A stretch of DNA of 64,000 nt from Apus apus (lineage: Eukaryota; Chordata; Aves; Apodiformes; Apodidae): NCBI RefSeq assembly GCF_020740795.1, contig NC_067301.1, positions 3,968,001 to 4,032,000 of the forward strand, given 5' to 3'. Within the stretch, counting starts at the first letter, position 1; each line of letters begins with the position of its first letter. The notes under the pieces were generated by a model that worked only from the letters and a program-made list of their open reading frames with translations, did not search any database and was not told the DNA's origin. Shown here in pieces: positions 1 to 12,900 of this stretch. Position numbers and translations under genes: made by a program.

Positions 1-3000
1 ATTACAGATCAATACTGGAAAATCATGACAGGGAAGGAGAGGCAGCCCACTGACTGCCCAGACCATCTGTACACCTGTTGAGGCCAGGAGGTACAAGCAA
101 ACATACCTCCTCATTCCACCTGGCTGGGGAAAAGGGAGGTAAAGGTGATAACATCCAGGATGCAGGTAATACTTTTGCTGTCTGGCTCAATAAGTGAGGT
201 GCTCAAACAGTGCCAGTGTTTTCCAGGGCTTCAGAAAAAGTCAGCAATGCCTGAGGTTTTTAGAACTCATCACCCCTTTGAGATGTGTTTCTTGAAGAAG
301 AGCAGGAGCCACAAGGCAGAGTATCTTCAAAGTGTCCCGGGGAGGATGACAGGCAGATACAGACAAAACTGGAGGCGCAGTCAGAGAACATGCGCAGTAC
401 CAAACCTTCCGTGCCTGACTCCTCGCCGCTCTAAGGTGGCTCTGCTTCTAACATCGCTCCTGCAGTGCTCTCTGCTGGGCAGTGGGAGGTAGAGGCAAGC
501 ACGGCTGCAAGTCTCCTTCAGGCTAGAAGGTGAGCAACCATTGCAGGCTCAGGAACGATGAGCAAATTTAGTTTCCGCGTTGCTCGCAGTACAACGTCCT
601 CTGGCCCACCCGTACAAACTAGACAGAACTGTGCTCCAGGAATGTTTCCAGCCAATGCAGAAGCAGGTGGCACAAATGTCTGGAGCCATTAACTTGTTAG
701 TGTGGCAGTGGTCCCTCATCCCTTCTTGTGCAGCTTGGAGCACATTCAAGCTGCTCAGTCAAGACACCCAGCTGGGATCACGAGTTACAGACTCCTGAAT
801 GAGCTTGGCAAGGCAATTAGATTAATGTCTTTTACTGCTTCTCCTATGCTGCTGGCCAAGGTAAATAATCAGTAAATTTTACTAGGATCACCTAGTAAAA
901 TGGAAAACCATAAAGTGTTGGTCACCTAGCTAGGTAGCTAGCAAAGGCCCTGCTACCCTCAGATGTGGTGATGAAAGAGCAGTTTTGAACCTTAATATGT
1001 GTCATTTTCAGAAGCTGGTAATTGTGGCCTGGTGAAAAAAAAAAACAACAAACCAAAAACAAAAGCAGCTCAGCTTTCTCTGCTCCTCGATGGTTCGTCC
1101 ACCAGAGGGCTCTGTGGACATAGTAGCTTCATGTTTTGAAGTGTCTTTAGTGTAGACGAGCAATGAGGTGAAAAGGTACAGTTTTAATAAAAGTATTGAA
1201 TCCAGGCAGTATGTTGTTACGTTACAGTAGAGTCTTCCCCTTTGGTTAGTGTTCTGCAGAGGCAGTGCTGACCATAAGTAGCTTGTAGCTACTGACCTTC
1301 TGTAAACTCTTAATAGCTTGAAAAGTTGTACCTGGACATTCTTAGTAGAGTTAAATTGGAATATATATGATCTCATACCAGTAGACAACTAAGAGCAGTA
1401 GAAAACTAAGCAGAAAAGTTTTAGGTACACAGGCTTGGTTAATTGCTTAAAAAACCTACATGACCTGCTGCAGTATATTAAATTTAACTGAAAACTACAA
1501 ATGTTTAATTGCTATGTTGGGCTGGAGATGTGATGACTGCGGAGTCAGTTCTGTCAGTTCTACTGCCTACAGTCCAGATGAATTACAGGAGCTCAAGGAC
1601 CAAAATTTACTGGCTGCTGCATGTCTCTCTGGCAGTATCAAGGGGCACAAAGTGAGCAAAGATGTTTCTGTAAGAGTTGAGTATTTAAAGAAGTCATCAT
1701 AGGCTTGGTAAGCCTCACACAGGTGGCAGACAGGGAGGTGCTGGGCTGTTTTCTGCCCTTCTGGCTATTTTCTTTTGCTGCCCATCTTTGTTTTTTTTAA
1801 ATGGGGGTTACAGGATGCAGAGTGTACATTAGACCAAAGTTATAAACAGCATAAAGCTGGCTGACCTTCATCTGTCCCACCTCAGCCTAAACCACATGGG
1901 AACAGAGAAACTGGAAATCAGGCCCTACTTGCTTTAATGCTGAGAACTGTAACATGACCTCCCTCCTGCATATATAACCCTGCTGTGCCAGGCAGTGAGC
2001 CACTCCAAATGGCTTCATTTAAAAACAACACAGCTCTGGACACATCCTTCCCCAGGTCTCAGATCACAGGCAGCCCTCCTAGAATCCCTTGTCCAGAGGG
2101 TTTTCTGGGAAGCTGTTTGATGAGTGGCTGTCTTGAGCCTACACCTCCCACACACCCCACTGTGTGGGCTGCCACCCAAGACCCTGGAGCTTCCTTCCAG
2201 TCTGGCAGCTGCCCTTGCTCCTGCCTGGCCCTCTGCCTTGCAGAAAAGCCCAGTGCTCAGTCATCAGCTGACAGCTGCAAGGGATTCTTCACCGTGCACA
2301 GCATAAGGGCAGGGAAAGAGCAAAGGAACAGCAACAGAAGAAAATAAACCAAGAGAAAGGACACCCATCCCATCTGCATGTTCTGAAGGACCCAGTATGT
2401 GTTACCTAAGGACCTGGTTATATAATTACTTGAACTGTTTTTTCTCTCCTTCATTGTGCCTTGAAGGCTCAGCTGCTTCTCTCCTCAACCACCCTTTCAA
2501 TAGCAACTTCCCATCTTTCTTCATACACATCTCTAGCCTATCAGATTCTTTTGGGATCAGCTTCCTCCATGTCTTTGTGCCCCTAAAACATCTGACCAAT
2601 ACCTGTCATTCTTGAACATCTCACTTTTTTCCTCTCCCTCCCATTTCACTGTCACCCCATCCATTGTTGTCCTCAAAGGCTGGTTTCTCCTTCCTTTCCT
2701 AAGCCTTCCTGCTTGAAGCAGATTTTCTTCTGTCACTTGTGTCAAGCTTCTTATTTCCACACTTGAGAGGACTGCCTGGCACCTCCCCAGGCTACACAGA
2801 CCCATTTGATCTAGGACCTGTTTTTCTAAGTTGGCTGGTAAGCTAGAAAAAACCTCTTGGCACTGCATAGCTGTCCACAAACTGTTGTGCTTGTGCACAT
2901 TCACAACAGAGAAGGGCTGCTTTGCCTCTGCAGAACTGGGAGCACAAGGCTGGGGCTCAAAACTGGTTTTGGTACACGTGGGGGGGAATCTTTTTGGGGG

Positions 3001-3500
3001 GGGCATGTGGGAAAACTCTTGGCCAAGCCCCATCAAACTAAGTGTATGGGTGTGTAGTAGGGCCCTGTGTGTGTGAATATGAAAGGCCAGCAGTCCTGCC
3101 TTTGTGCATTTGTAGTTTATCTGTGTGTAAATGAGAACATTTGTCCCAGCTTTCAGTGTCTATGTGTGTGCTCACATGAATCCTTGCACGTGTACCAGTG
3201 TTGTGTTGAGCTGAAGTCTTAGCGAAGGGGTCCTTACAGCCAGTTCTGGTTGTGTTGGTGTTCCTGGGTGCTATAGACGTGTTTTCTCAATGTTTATACC
3301 TACCTGGCAGGTTTTTTTGTCATTGTGATAAGGTCAGTGTGTTACTTGGCTGCCGAGAGGCACTACAACCGAGGAGGGCCCCAAAGATCGAATGCTGGCT
3401 GAATCAATACCTGGAGCAAGCCAAAGAGATAAGTTAGTAGAGTCATCTGCATTCTGATAAAGCTGCAGTGACGACCAGCTCTAGTGAAAGACCAGCCGAT
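1..3500. other. intergenic sequence upstream of SLC25A33
   Basis: No coding exon could be supported here. The open frames are short, lack family resemblance and are not joined by convincing splice sites. Composition is ordinary AT/GC-mixed bird intergenic DNA with short TG-rich stretches around 3040-3190. By human gene order the next gene to the left would be SPSB1, but none of it is recognisable. The only structured sequence noticed is the inverted repeat at 876-901. Confidence 0.6.
876..934. repeat. perfect 11-bp inverted repeat with a neighbouring palindrome
   Basis: ATTTTACTAGG at 876-886 is followed by a four-base spacer and its exact reverse complement CCTAGTAAAAT at 891-901. Twenty-four bases further on, CCTAGCTAGG at 925-934 is a perfect 10-bp palindrome that shares the CCTAG core. 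No open frame or known repeat explains the pair. It could be chance or the remnant of a small inverted-repeat element. Confidence 0.6.
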
Positions 3501-3736
3501 CTGCAACGACAGCCCTGAGCTGTGCGCGCCTGATGCCCCCCGTGCGGGACCAGCCTGAGCTTTCTTCCCTGGGTGCCCGTTGAGCTCAGCTCCACACCCA
3601 AGTGCAGCTGAACGCACGCCTGGGCTCGGGCGCTGGCTCAGACACAGCGCAGGGCTGTTCCGAGGGGCTTCGGGAGCCGTCAGGGCACCGGGGTGACCCC
3701 CCCCCCAGCCCCGGGGCTCCCCCGCCGGGCCCCTCG

Positions 3737-3790
3737 TGACGTCACGCGCGGCCGCCTGACGTCGCGCGCGCCGCCCGCCGGTGTCACGTG
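3737..3790. promoter_or_regulatory. CRE, second CRE-like site and E-box
   Basis: TGACGTCA at 3737-3744 is a perfect palindromic cAMP response element. TGACGTCG at 3757-3764 is a one-mismatch copy 20 bp later. CACGTG at 3785-3790 is a canonical E-box of the MYC/MAX/USF class. All lie 96-149 bp upstream of the SLC25A33 ATG inside the CpG island, a position typical of functional CREs. Binding is inferred, not shown. Confidence 0.7.
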
Positions 3791-3850
3791 CGCGCCGCGG
3801 CCCGGCCCCCGCCTGCAGCGCCCGCGGCGGGGCCGGACCCGGCGGCGGCG

Positions 3851-3885
3851 GCACCGGCAGCACCGGCAGCGGTACCGGCAGCAGC
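3851..3885 (+). repeat. short 9-bp repeats just before the SLC25A33 start codon
   Basis: Imperfect copies of CACCGGCAG run through the last ~35 bases before the ATG, preceded by a short GGC run. They probably lie in the 5' untranslated region. Such GC-rich tracts are prone to length variation and can form structure close to the start codon. Confidence 0.6.
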
Positions 3886-3935
3886 ATGGCGGGCGGCCCG
3901 CAGGAGAACACGCTGCTGCACCTCTTCGCTGGGGG
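3886..3935 (+). CDS. SLC25A33: SLC25A33 coding exon 1
   Basis: It encodes residues 1-16 and the first two bases of Gly17, up to the start of transmembrane helix 1. The donor is GTGAGT at 3936. The exon is short, and the first intron of 6.3 kb is the longest in this gene. Confidence 0.95.
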
Positions 3936-6900
3936 GTGAGTGCGGCCGGGGCCTGGGCTGGGTTGGGCCGCGGTGCCGGGGCTGCCGCCCGCCGGGGCAG
4001 GCCGCGCTGGCCCCGCTGGAGCTTCGGGTGAGGGGACACGGGCTGGGGGCCTCCCCTCCCCGGGCTGGCGGCGGGGACACGGGCCGTGTGGTTCCCGTCG
4101 TGCTGCCGGCCAGGCAGCGCTCTGCGGGCTGTGTGAGGCAGTGTGGGAAACTGTGCTTTTCTTCCCCACATCAGTAAGGTAGCCCCCCGGTACCGGCTTG
4201 CAACCGGCCTTTCCACAATTAGAAACTACATCCTTAACCAGCCGAGCAGGAAGGGTAGGAAAGGATCATGGTGCGACTTGAGGTCAGCGCTGTGCAGACT
4301 TGGCTGGGCTGCTGTGACGTTCAGCTGTGTATCATTTAAAAAAATCTTACCTAGCTGTGGCATTCAGCTCTGTTAAATGCAGCACTTGAAATCCTGTCCT
4401 CGTAGCTGAATCAAGGAGGAACTGAGGGGTGATATCCAAAAGGCATTGTCCAAACCACAGGTTTTATGCTTTTTGATGCGCCATAGCTTGGTTTTGTAAA
4501 GGAACAGATTTGCACGAGGCTTTCACGAGCTCTGTGTAGGTGACAGTAACGGTGGAGGCTGCATGACTGCCTGAGCCATACAGTTGTACTGAAAAGCAGG
4601 TACTCTAAAAAGGGAAAGGAAATGGAGGGAGAGTTAGAGAAGATCCTGATACTTCAGAGTATGTTCTTGCAAGAAGTTGTAAACTTCTTTTTGTTGTGTT
4701 AAAAGCTTTAAATTAACAACCCCAAACCACCAACCAAAAACCCTGCCCAAAAGCCTTGTTAATTAACTTACTACAGGGATTATAATAGTAGTCTACCAAG
4801 ATCATTTTATGTTGTAAATTAAAAATAAATTTTAAAAATCATATGATATTCATATAGTAAGTGCTGTTGTATGCATGTCTGTCCTTATCAGAAATCTTCT
4901 GGTTTAATGCTTTTTTACTGGCTTAAACTAAGTTGGAGAATATTCTGTAGTGCTTGTCAGCTGGCAATAGTTAGAAGGCCAAGAAGAAATCTATTTTTAG
5001 TTTAAATCTGTTTAATAGTAGATCATGGTCTCTTCTGTTGCTAAACAGGAGACTTCAGTCTCCTCTGATGTGTCCTTGGAGCAGTAAGTTCATATAATAT
5101 TAAACCCAACAAAGTGAAGTGTTTCAGAGAGGCTGCCCTTCTGCTGGCTTGGATACTGTGTGGTTTTTTAGTTCTCTCTTTCCTCACCTGCATTAGAGTA
5201 GTACCTGGAGCCCGTGACAGAAACTGGACCTGAATGTACATGTGCAACTTGCGTGGATAAGTAACAATGCCTACCCAGAACTCTAGGTGTCCTCACATAG
5301 CTCATCAGACTATAAATAAATAGGAATTTTAAACTCATCAGTGTTGTAATCTAGTACTGAGTTATCAGCATCTTCCTTCCTTATTGAATGTACCCGCTAC
5401 CTTCTCTGAAGTTCCTAGTAAACAACCGTTCTCCAGCATGCCTAGGAAGTCACCATGTCTGGTCTGGTTTGGAGAGAGCATGAGGGGAAAGAAGTATCCC
5501 CCTGACCACCCTGGTATAAGATTGATCTATGTCTAAATCAGTGCAAATACAGCACAGAGGAAAAGAGATGGGCTTTTAGGTTATACAGGCCTTTAAATGT
5601 TCATTGCTGGACCTGGTTCTTGCTCTGCTTGTTATTTATGGAGAAGTGTGCCATTGTTGCTCTTGCTGTGATGCTGCTGGGAAGCAAAACAAGACAGCAA
5701 ACAGTCTTCTCATGGACCAGCCAGTGCTGAAGTGCTTGGTCCACCACATACCCCCTCACCGTCCAAACAGGTTATTTCAAAAGGGTTCCCTGTTCAGGGC
5801 CCTGAATTTCCATGTCCTGTGTGTGAACATAACTGCTAGTGCTGTTATCTCTGTTTCTCAAGTGAGAAATGTGGACTTCTTAAGGCTTGCTGGATTGAAC
5901 GAGTTTGGGCATCAGTTTCAAAGCAACTTTCTCTACATGTGAGAAATGTCGTAGGAATTACTTGATGTGTTTGGAGGGATGTTGGAGCAGCCAAGAAAGT
6001 GTTCTCCGCTTGTTGAAAGAGATGGCTTCCCAGTAGCTGACTGACAAGCAGTCTCACTGGCTTTTGTTTCTGTTCGTTTTTTTTAAGGCTTACAATAGTA
6101 ACAGCAAACCAAAGGGTCTTGGCTTTTCCATGGGAAGATGACTCTGAGGGCAGGGAAGGTTTCAGAACCAGCAAAGAGAACGATGCCGAAGTTGCACAAC
6201 AGATATAACCGTGTTTACAAGCCTGGATTCCTGCTTCCCTGCTGAACTCAGTGCAGTTGTTGCTTATTTTTGTTTGGGAAAAGCTGTGGACTAGACTGCA
6301 ATAGAGGTTACTCCGTGTTATCTTTCCAGCTGGAGTAATACTGTTTACTACAAGCATTTTCTAAGAAGTGGTATTTAGAGGCTGCAGGGCACTTCATCGA
6401 ACTGGTAAAGAGCAAAAACTGGGAACAAACTTGTTATCTTGATTTCATGTAGTTACCGAGTGATACATATTCTTTAGTAGTTTGGTTCAAACTGAGCGAC
6501 TGGTTTTTTTTAATAAAACGGTGTGACGTTTTTTCTGTCTTGGTGATGAGGCATATGTCTGTAACTCCCTTGGCCCATCATGTCACTAGAGGAGGCATTC
6601 AAGGCCTGAAGTACAAATACTGATTTTCTGGTGGTGACAGGCCAAAGCTGATGGGTTGTTGGCTGTCGCACATCAAGGAGGTTTTTTATCTGTGATATAT
6701 GTAGAGCAGAGCTGGGAACCTCTTTTTAGATGCTTCCCATGAGACCTGTTGAAGGTATCTTTTGGCTAAGGACAGATTCAGACATTGTTTTGGAATTTTT
6801 GCGAGAGGCTAGCATGGCAAACACTGCTTAACACCTCTGGAACTGTAGTTCTGCACTGATGGATCAAAGAAAACCCAATACAGTCCCTGACTCAAACCAG

Positions 6901-9900
6901 TATGAAGACTTGGAGATTTTTGCCTTAATTGCAGTATAAGATTTTTCCAAAATTAAATTTATCTGGCTGTATATCCATCATTTGAATCTACCAGGGTTTT
7001 TGTCTGTTCGTGTAGCTGAGGAAGGCTGGTTGTTTTTCCTTTCTTCCTAGATATAGGCATTTGGAACACCCCAGGAATACAGTGTTTCTTTTATGCACAG
7101 TGTGTTGTTTTTCAGCCATCTTTCCAGGGAATAGAGCAACATCAGGGTATGATGCATATAATTCCCTGTGGAGGAAAATCAGCTAATCTGAAAAAGCTGC
7201 CCAATACACTTAAGACCTTGAACTATCTGCTGCATATTTGTGTTTGGGACAGAATGTGTGCACCCTGTTGACATTCTGAGAACCGCTCTGTTAGATAATG
7301 TATTTTTCTTAAATGTCCCACTGACAACATGAACTCTGAGCTGCTAAAACTGATAGTGCACATATTAACTCAGTGTGTTGAATATCAGAGGATTACATAT
7401 GCATTAGCAGAAGTACTTAAGTGTTAAAGGCTGCATAAATTAACTGGATTATCAAACTGAAAGGATGAAAGGCAAGGAGTGGGCTAGGAAGGCAAGAAGA
7501 CAGCTGAAGCAGGGGGGAATATGCCAGAAGACTAAAAAAATTGTATGGCAAGATGTCAGTCTAGACTGAGCAGTTGGTAGTTCAGAAATAGCAAATGGAG
7601 TTTCAGTGTTCTGAATTTATGAATTGTAACTGTGAAAGTATTGATTTAATGTTCATAATTGTGAAGTAAATGAGGACTGAAGACAGCATACACAGCAGTG
7701 GAGCGTTGGTAGAGAAATGAATTAGGGACTGAAGCAATCAAATTCTCTTCATCCAGTTCCCACAGACTTACAATTTCTCTGGAGTGCCTTGACTACCCCA
7801 GGTATTAATAACACATACTTGTGTCTGTATTGGATATATGTAGTGGGAAAGGTGGCAGTGGGAATCAGCAGGAAGGATCCTCAAAACACCTCCTGCTCCA
7901 AGTTATAAGTGTGAGCTGTGGGAACAGGCAAGGTTTTGCTGGAGAAGCCTTCCTGACCTCTTTTTCCCCCAAGATCCAATTTCAGAGAAATGTGAGCAGT
8001 GTGAGATGCATCTGACAAAACAGGGAAGGATAAACTGAAGCCATGTCTCCAGAGCAGTACTGACAGAACAGAAGGCTCATGTCCAAGCCCTGGTTCAGTA
8101 AACAAAATAATCGGAGGTCTGATAAGGTCTCTGTGAATACTGCCATTTTTTAGCCAAATAACCCAACCTCAGCTGCTATGTACCTAGTTGCATGAGCAAC
8201 TTTATTCTTTATTCAACAGTCAAAACATAAGCGGTTTGAAAGGGATGAAGGCAAAGGTCTTTCTTACAGTATCTGTCACTTTGAATGTGTGGATTATCCC
8301 TAGTTGAGTTTTTTTTCCCCCTTTCAGCATGGAAAGAAGAAGCAAGAACTTGGAGGAGAACCTCACTGAAGCATGCTGTTAAACTATATTGCCAGTATCA
8401 GTGCAAACACAGTTTCTTCTGTGTTGGATGCATTTGTATTTTGAAAAGCACAGCCTTTGGGATCGTGTACTTGAACAGAATCTTGCAGAACATGAAAACT
8501 GTAGGCAGGAAGTTTTGTTCCCCAGCCATGTGGTCTGAGTCGTCCTTTAGAACCTTATAAAAAACCTCAATTTTGTGGTTGTACAGAAGCGTGGCCAGAC
8601 TGTTAGTGCAAGTGCAGGGGCTTCAAGGTTTTGGCAAAGAATGGTCGCTGATTCAAGACACACTGCTGGAGCAAGCAAAATAAGCTGTACTGGATAAGGC
8701 ATTTATAAACTAGTATGTGTCTACAGCTTGGATTTTCTTGCCATTCTTAATTAGCTGTTTCCTTGTGTTTAAAAAAAGATTGTCCTAGAAAAATAGCTTA
8801 TGTTTAGATAGGGGTTTAGAAAACATGCACTAGTACCTTTATTAATGTCCTTTTTTGGATCTCTGCTCCCAAATTAGTCCATGCAAACTTCTTATGACTC
8901 TAGCAAGCAATGCTTTTTTATGTGCAAGATAAAGGATAGGAGTTTTATTTTTTTTATATTAATCTCCCTTTTATGGAAAACTACTTAAATTACAATTTCA
9001 CAGTAACATCAGAGAGTTAAGTTGTTGATTTATGGTCTTTTCTAAGAAAACTTGCAAACAGAGGTTTTTGAAGGAATCACATGCTTTGACACTTGTGGAA
9101 ACAGAGGAAATATTTCCCAGCCAATAAGATCAGTTGCAGTAAATGCCCTTGGAAAAAACATGTATCTTTATTTAAGTCTTCCTAAATCCCAAAGTGTTTG
9201 TTTAATAAAATTTAGATGCAGTGCCTTTCACCAAACCTCAACATTATGTTTCATTGTGAAGTTTGACAGAAAGGCCATTCAATTACCAAAGAGGACCAGC
9301 AGCAGAGAGAGAAATGGTTTGACCAGTCACTTTCCAGATCACTGATTAAAATTAAAATTGCACTTTATATTTTTGGTCCAGTGTGCTTTTTCTGAGGCTC
9401 AATCTGATAAATATATGCCTATTATAGGATCATTTATTTCTTCTTTATATATATTAATTATATGTCTGTGTCTATATGTGTATGGATATATACACCCACA
9501 TTTATGTGTGGATGTATAGTATTTTATTTTTGTCCTTAAGGCAATTCAGTTCTTCAGTAGCCTTTCTGTCCTATTACTGTGTTTCCCTACCTTCTCTCTC
9601 ATTCCTGCAGCTTCCACCCCAAAAGCAGTTGATATCCATTGTTTTTAAGAAGGCCTAACCTAGTGTAGTTTGATATTTGCTACTTCTGTAGGCAGCTGTT
9701 TTGCTTGTAAGTACTGAAATGGTGAAGAATTGTATGACTGTGTTTTCAGTCCATAGTGTCCTAATCCCCAGTGGCTTGTTCTCATCTACCAGCTTCCTGC
9801 TTCCCATAAGAAAAATCCATCCAAGGGTATGTCTGTTTTAGGACAACAACCTCTGAGACATGGATGCCTCTGAAGTTTTTACAGGCATAAATCCAAGTCC

Positions 9901-12900
9901 TGGCAAAACATGGGACCCTTAATGGTCAGTCAGGGTTTTTTTGTTAGTGCTGGGTATCATCTTTGTATTTACCAATCTCCTCATTACGCGTGGTCATTGT
10001 AAGTTTCTCAACCTCCTCTCCGTAGGGCTTGGGAGCAGCCTTTGCCCAATGCCAAACCTGTCCTGCATTCTACTAGTTTGTCCACACTGTGTAGCAACAG
10101 AAGACAAGCCTTCAGATTGTATTTATATGCCATACTGTGATTTCACACATCTGTGCAGGTATGTTTTCCTGACTTTGTCTTCTGCTTAAATTGTATTTTA
10201 CAGATGCGGAGGAACGGTTGGTGCCATCTTTACATGTCCCTTAGAGGTAATAAAGACTAGGCTCCAGTCTTCAAAGTTAGCCTTCCGGGCTGTCTACTAC
10301 CCACAAGTCCAGCTGGGGACCATCAGTGGTGAAGGAATGGTCAGGCCAACATCTGTATCACCTGGGCTCTTCAGTGTTCTCAAGTGAGTACTGCTCCTGT
10401 TATTCCACGCTGCTTGACACCAATAATCTGAGTGTCAATCCCTTTGTGACATTATGGAATGCAAATGTTGCTCCAGACTTGCACTGGTAGGATTCGTGTC
10501 AGTTGAGCTTCTGCTTTCAACAGTAGAAAGAGAAATTATTTTCTCTGAAGCACACACATTTGGGGCTCCTGAGCATTCCTTTGAACTTTCACAGAAGTTT
10601 GATTGAAGGACTAAACAAGCCATGTATGTTCTCTTTCTCTTTTTCCTGAAGCCACTCCCAGTTTGGTTTGAGGAGCTACTGGAGGTACTTGTTGCTGTTG
10701 CTGCCCATGCTATTTACCTGTTCGATAGAGGGAAGGTTTTTAATTCCTCTCCTGAAGCACTCTCACTTTGAGGCTTCATACCAAAGTGAGAGCCTGTAGC
10801 CTTTCCTTCACCTTAGAGGACCAGCATTGTAACCAGGTTTCTGATTCACTGCACCCAGTGATGCGTGTCAGCCCCTGGTCTGGCTTTGAAGCTGGCCCTG
10901 CTTTGAGCATGAGTTTGAACCTAGCAACCTCCAGAGTTCTGTGTTCCCATGTATTTTAAAGTACACTTGTCTGCACTCCTGCATGGATGATCTATAACTG
11001 AAACTTGAGGGAGTGGGGGAAGGACACTTTTTGCAAAAGCAGTCTCAATAAAATGTAATGTCCAATTGGGGTCTTAAAAACTTGTATCTTTTCCTCAGCT
11101 ATAGCTGACTTCATGAGCTACATGTGCTGTCAGATCTTGTCTTTGCAAATTACTGCTATGAATCAATCCTGTCAGCACCTGTATTGTCTCTGTTAAAAGC
11201 CTTCTGTGTGGTTCAGACTGCAGCAGTTGCTGCTCCAGCTGTTCCCTTTTCAGGTGTGTGTTCACAGAGAGGAGGAAATGTGAAATCCTCCAGCTTACAG
11301 TAGTTTTACCAGCAATTCTGAAGCCCAGATCTTTACTACTGTGTTTCATACCAAAGCACCATAAACTTACGGCTCAGACCTCATGCAAATGGATTGAGTT
11401 TATTTGGATCTTTAGGCACCCTGGGGTGATGCAGAGAGGTCCTCTTCAGATCAGGTAGCAAGAATGCCAAAGAAAATCATGACTAGCAAAGCAAGCTGAA
11501 TGATTTTATGTAAGGCACACGCTGGGCAGGCTGCCTGGGGAGGAGCTGCACAGTTATATAACAGTACAGTGCTAATTCCAACTCTCTGCAGAACTATCTG
11601 GCTAGAGTCATTCTGGGACTTGAGTTCCTGTATTGTAAACAGTGCTTCTTTCCCCTGCCAAATGTTTCATTGTCTGTTCAGAGATGACTCCGGGGCAGTT
11701 CGTGACTGAAAAATGTAAGGTAGTGCCAGTTGCATTTGATTCTCACCTCCTTTCCCTTGCTGCCTTTTCACCTTGCAGCATTTGACTTTAGGCATCTGTA
11801 GCTAAAGGAATTGAAAACTTCAAGGCACAAGGCTCTTAATTAATCCTCTTGGCCCATCTTTTTCTGGGGTTGTCTTTTTTTAGGGAGAAGGGAAATGGTT
11901 TAAAATTGAGTTAACCTTTTCATATATTTATTAAGCTCATTAAGTTTCACTACTATGGTCTTGATTTCATTTCACTTCAGGAACTGCTCAGCTGCATGTA
12001 TCACCAAGTTTTCAACCTGCTGACTTCAGAGGATTGGGAAGTGAGAGCAAAATACTTAGGCTGTCATTTCCTTTCAGGCAGCATCTACAAAGAACAGATA
12101 ATGCTATTGATTATGATCTTCCTGATAAAATAAAAATGTATAAAGAAAGAAGTGAAGTTAGGTCTCTTGCATTTACTCTTCTATCCCCTTCTTAATACTG
12201 GATTAAAAAAAATAAAACTGGATGTGACTTGGGCCTCCTGGTTTGGGTAAAATTGCATGGCTAAAGAATCAGCTAGAGAGCCCTACAGAAAAAGTTGCTC
12301 TGTAAGAGTTAGAGGTGTTGAGTATGAAAGCCCCCTAACTGCTGTAAATAGAAAAAAAAGCAGATAGCCAGGAGGGCAGGTTGAGTTTGTTGCTGTATAG
12401 AAAGCACTCCAGAAGGACAGGCTGTTTTTGTCTAATCCATTTAAGATTCTGATGAGTCACCCCCAGCTGGAATCCGCAGTCGTGACTGTTAAGTGACAAA
12501 GAACAAGTAGTTGGTGGATCTGTCTCCTTGGAGACACTCAGCCCTGGAGTTTACACAGAAAGTTCAACTTTGCTGCAGAAAAAGTGTTTCAGAAGCTCCT
12601 CTATTTTCTTCTGTCTAACGAGCTTTGTTTTGGACTCTGTGGGGAACATTCTCAACAGTGCTGATGACCTAGAAAGCAAATTCTGAAAAATTGGCAGTTC
12701 CAACAGGTGCACGTGAGCTACCCATGGAGCTGGGTGTTACCTGGGGTGTCTGGCATGGTTTTCACATGGTGAGGTCAGTTAAGAGAGTTGCTGTCTACTA
12801 GATTGTGCACTGAAGTCCCAGTGATTAGTGGACTGTTCCTGCTTTCACTGGTAAATACTTGGCTGTTTACTAGTGTTTGGCTGTTGTTTTAGTCCTTGTA

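Larger units (their letters stand above)
3540..4110 (+). promoter_or_regulatory. SLC25A33: CpG-island promoter of SLC25A33
   Basis: CpG density rises abruptly at about 3540, peaks around the start codon and fades in the first intron near 4110. No TATA box is visible, and GC-rich Sp1-like stretches are frequent. This is the usual form of a widely expressed vertebrate promoter. The transcription start is probably between about 3750 and 3860 but cannot be fixed from sequence alone. Confidence 0.8.

Noticed and set aside
2557-3036. 159-codon - strand open frame
   Set aside because: It lacks family resemblance and includes poly-G/C run translation. No supporting signals were seen.
1-3700. Search for the miR-34a hairpin known from the same human region
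   Set aside because: The mature sequence motif was not found. In human it lies further away, beyond SPSB1.
3363-4216. Long - strand open frames (268 and 178 codons) over the SLC25A33 promoter
   Set aside because: They are low-complexity Pro/Ala/Arg products of CpG-island sequence that overlap the real first exon in antisense.
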